A stretch of DNA of 14,083 nt from Ekhidna sp. (GTDB lineage: Bacteria; Bacteroidota; Bacteroidia; Cytophagales; Cyclobacteriaceae). The stretch is taken from NCBI GenBank assembly GCA_013214445.1, contig JABSPG010000039.1:1-14083 (forward strand). The letters run 5' to 3'. The translations under genes and the position numbers were made by a program. Under the pieces are notes generated by a model. It was not told the DNA's origin. It worked only from the letters and a program-made list of their open reading frames with translations, and did not search any database. Every line of letters begins with the position of its first letter. Positions within the stretch are counted from its first letter, which is position 1. Below are positions 13,693-14,083 of this stretch, piece after piece.

Positions 13693-14076
13693 CTAATTAA
13701 CTTTATTCCTGTCGTTCAATGTGTTTCTTAGTACCTTTCTAATTGGCTTAATTCCTTTTGCCAATACATTGGTTTTTTCCATGAGATCTATGAGCTTAAT
13801 TATTTCTATTTCAAATTCTTGAGCAAGAGTGACATCTTCAATGTACACCTCCCAAACCGCTCCTGATCCTCCCCACATATCCAAACCATTCAGCAATTTC
13901 AAAAACTCATTAATTCTTTGTAGTTCCAACAAACTTACCAAAGTCTCAATGACTTGAGCTTGGGCTGTAAGATTTGCCTTATTTAAAAGCTCCCTAAGCT
14001 TGGAAAGTACCACTAAAAAAGTTTCACAAGTAGCTTGAGTAAACTCAACATCCTTGGATTTCTTAAATCTTAACAT
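13693..14076 (-). CDS. Hypothetical helical protein with a WGGSG motif, possible immunity protein
   Basis: This 127-residue protein is complete, from ATG 14076 to TAG at 13693. It is mostly helical: FTQATCETFLVVLSKLREL, then ANLTAQAQVIETLVSLLELQ, then a loop with MWGGSGAVWEV (67-77), then a long helix around EIEIIKLIDLMEK, and a basic tail. The W-G-G-x-G loop between helices reminds me of small DUF6966-type proteins, which occur among bacterial immunity genes; I hold this as tentative. There is no signal peptide. It reads away from the right edge, 7 bases from the end of the window, so its partner gene, possibly an RHS toxin, would lie outside. Confidence 0.68.
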   Translation of the reverse strand: MLRFKKSKDVEFTQATCETFLVVLSKLRELLNKANLTAQAQVIETLVSLLELQRINEFLKLLNGLDMWGGSGAVWEVYIEDVTLAQEFEIEIIKLIDLMEKTNVLAKGIKPIRKVLRNTLNDRNKVN

Positions 14077-14083
14077 ATCAGAA

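Overview
The window looks like a chromosomal segment of a Bacteroidota bacterium, probably of the Cytophagales type. The evidence is a near-consensus Bacteroidota promoter in front of hflX (TTTG, 19 bases, AAACTTTG), an IntDOT-like tyrosine recombinase, a DnaG-type primase that has lost its zinc ligands, and a Bacteroidota-style RHS/YD-repeat surface protein with a G/Q signal-peptide end. Genus cannot be read from the sequence alone.

Left flank (1-1521): the start of a GT4-like glycosyltransferase runs off the left edge on the minus strand. It is divergent from hflX, a ribosome-associated GTPase. A tRNA-Arg(CCU) gene follows.

Mobile element (about 1522 to at least 7800, all plus strand): directly behind the tRNA come a tyrosine integrase, an unrecognised 244-aa gene, a small HTH/excisionase-like gene closed by a strong terminator, and a primase-helicase. 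The primase-helicase is split by an apparent +1 frameshift at about 5331. Behind it lies an array of eight GTAGTG(C/T) iterons around an A/T-rich block, then a terminator and a 60-aa gene. The order int, orf, HTH, primase, helicase, iterons resembles NBU-type mobilizable elements and P4/PICI-type satellites. No relaxase or capsid gene is visible. The helicase half ends in DDDDLPF, a copy of the SSB C-terminal tail. The likely reading is an integrated element that excises at tRNA-Arg and replicates from the iteron origin with its own primase-helicase. I could not find the right attachment site, so the right boundary is open.

Right part (8024-14076, all minus strand): read in the direction of transcription, two small A/T-rich cytosolic genes come first, possibly orphan immunity genes. 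A secreted RHS/YD-repeat protein follows that lacks the RHS core and toxin tip and ends in Ig/PKD-like domains. A predicted outer-membrane beta-barrel protein starts 3 bases after its stop. Whether this block is cargo of the tRNA-Arg element or older chromosome cannot be decided here.
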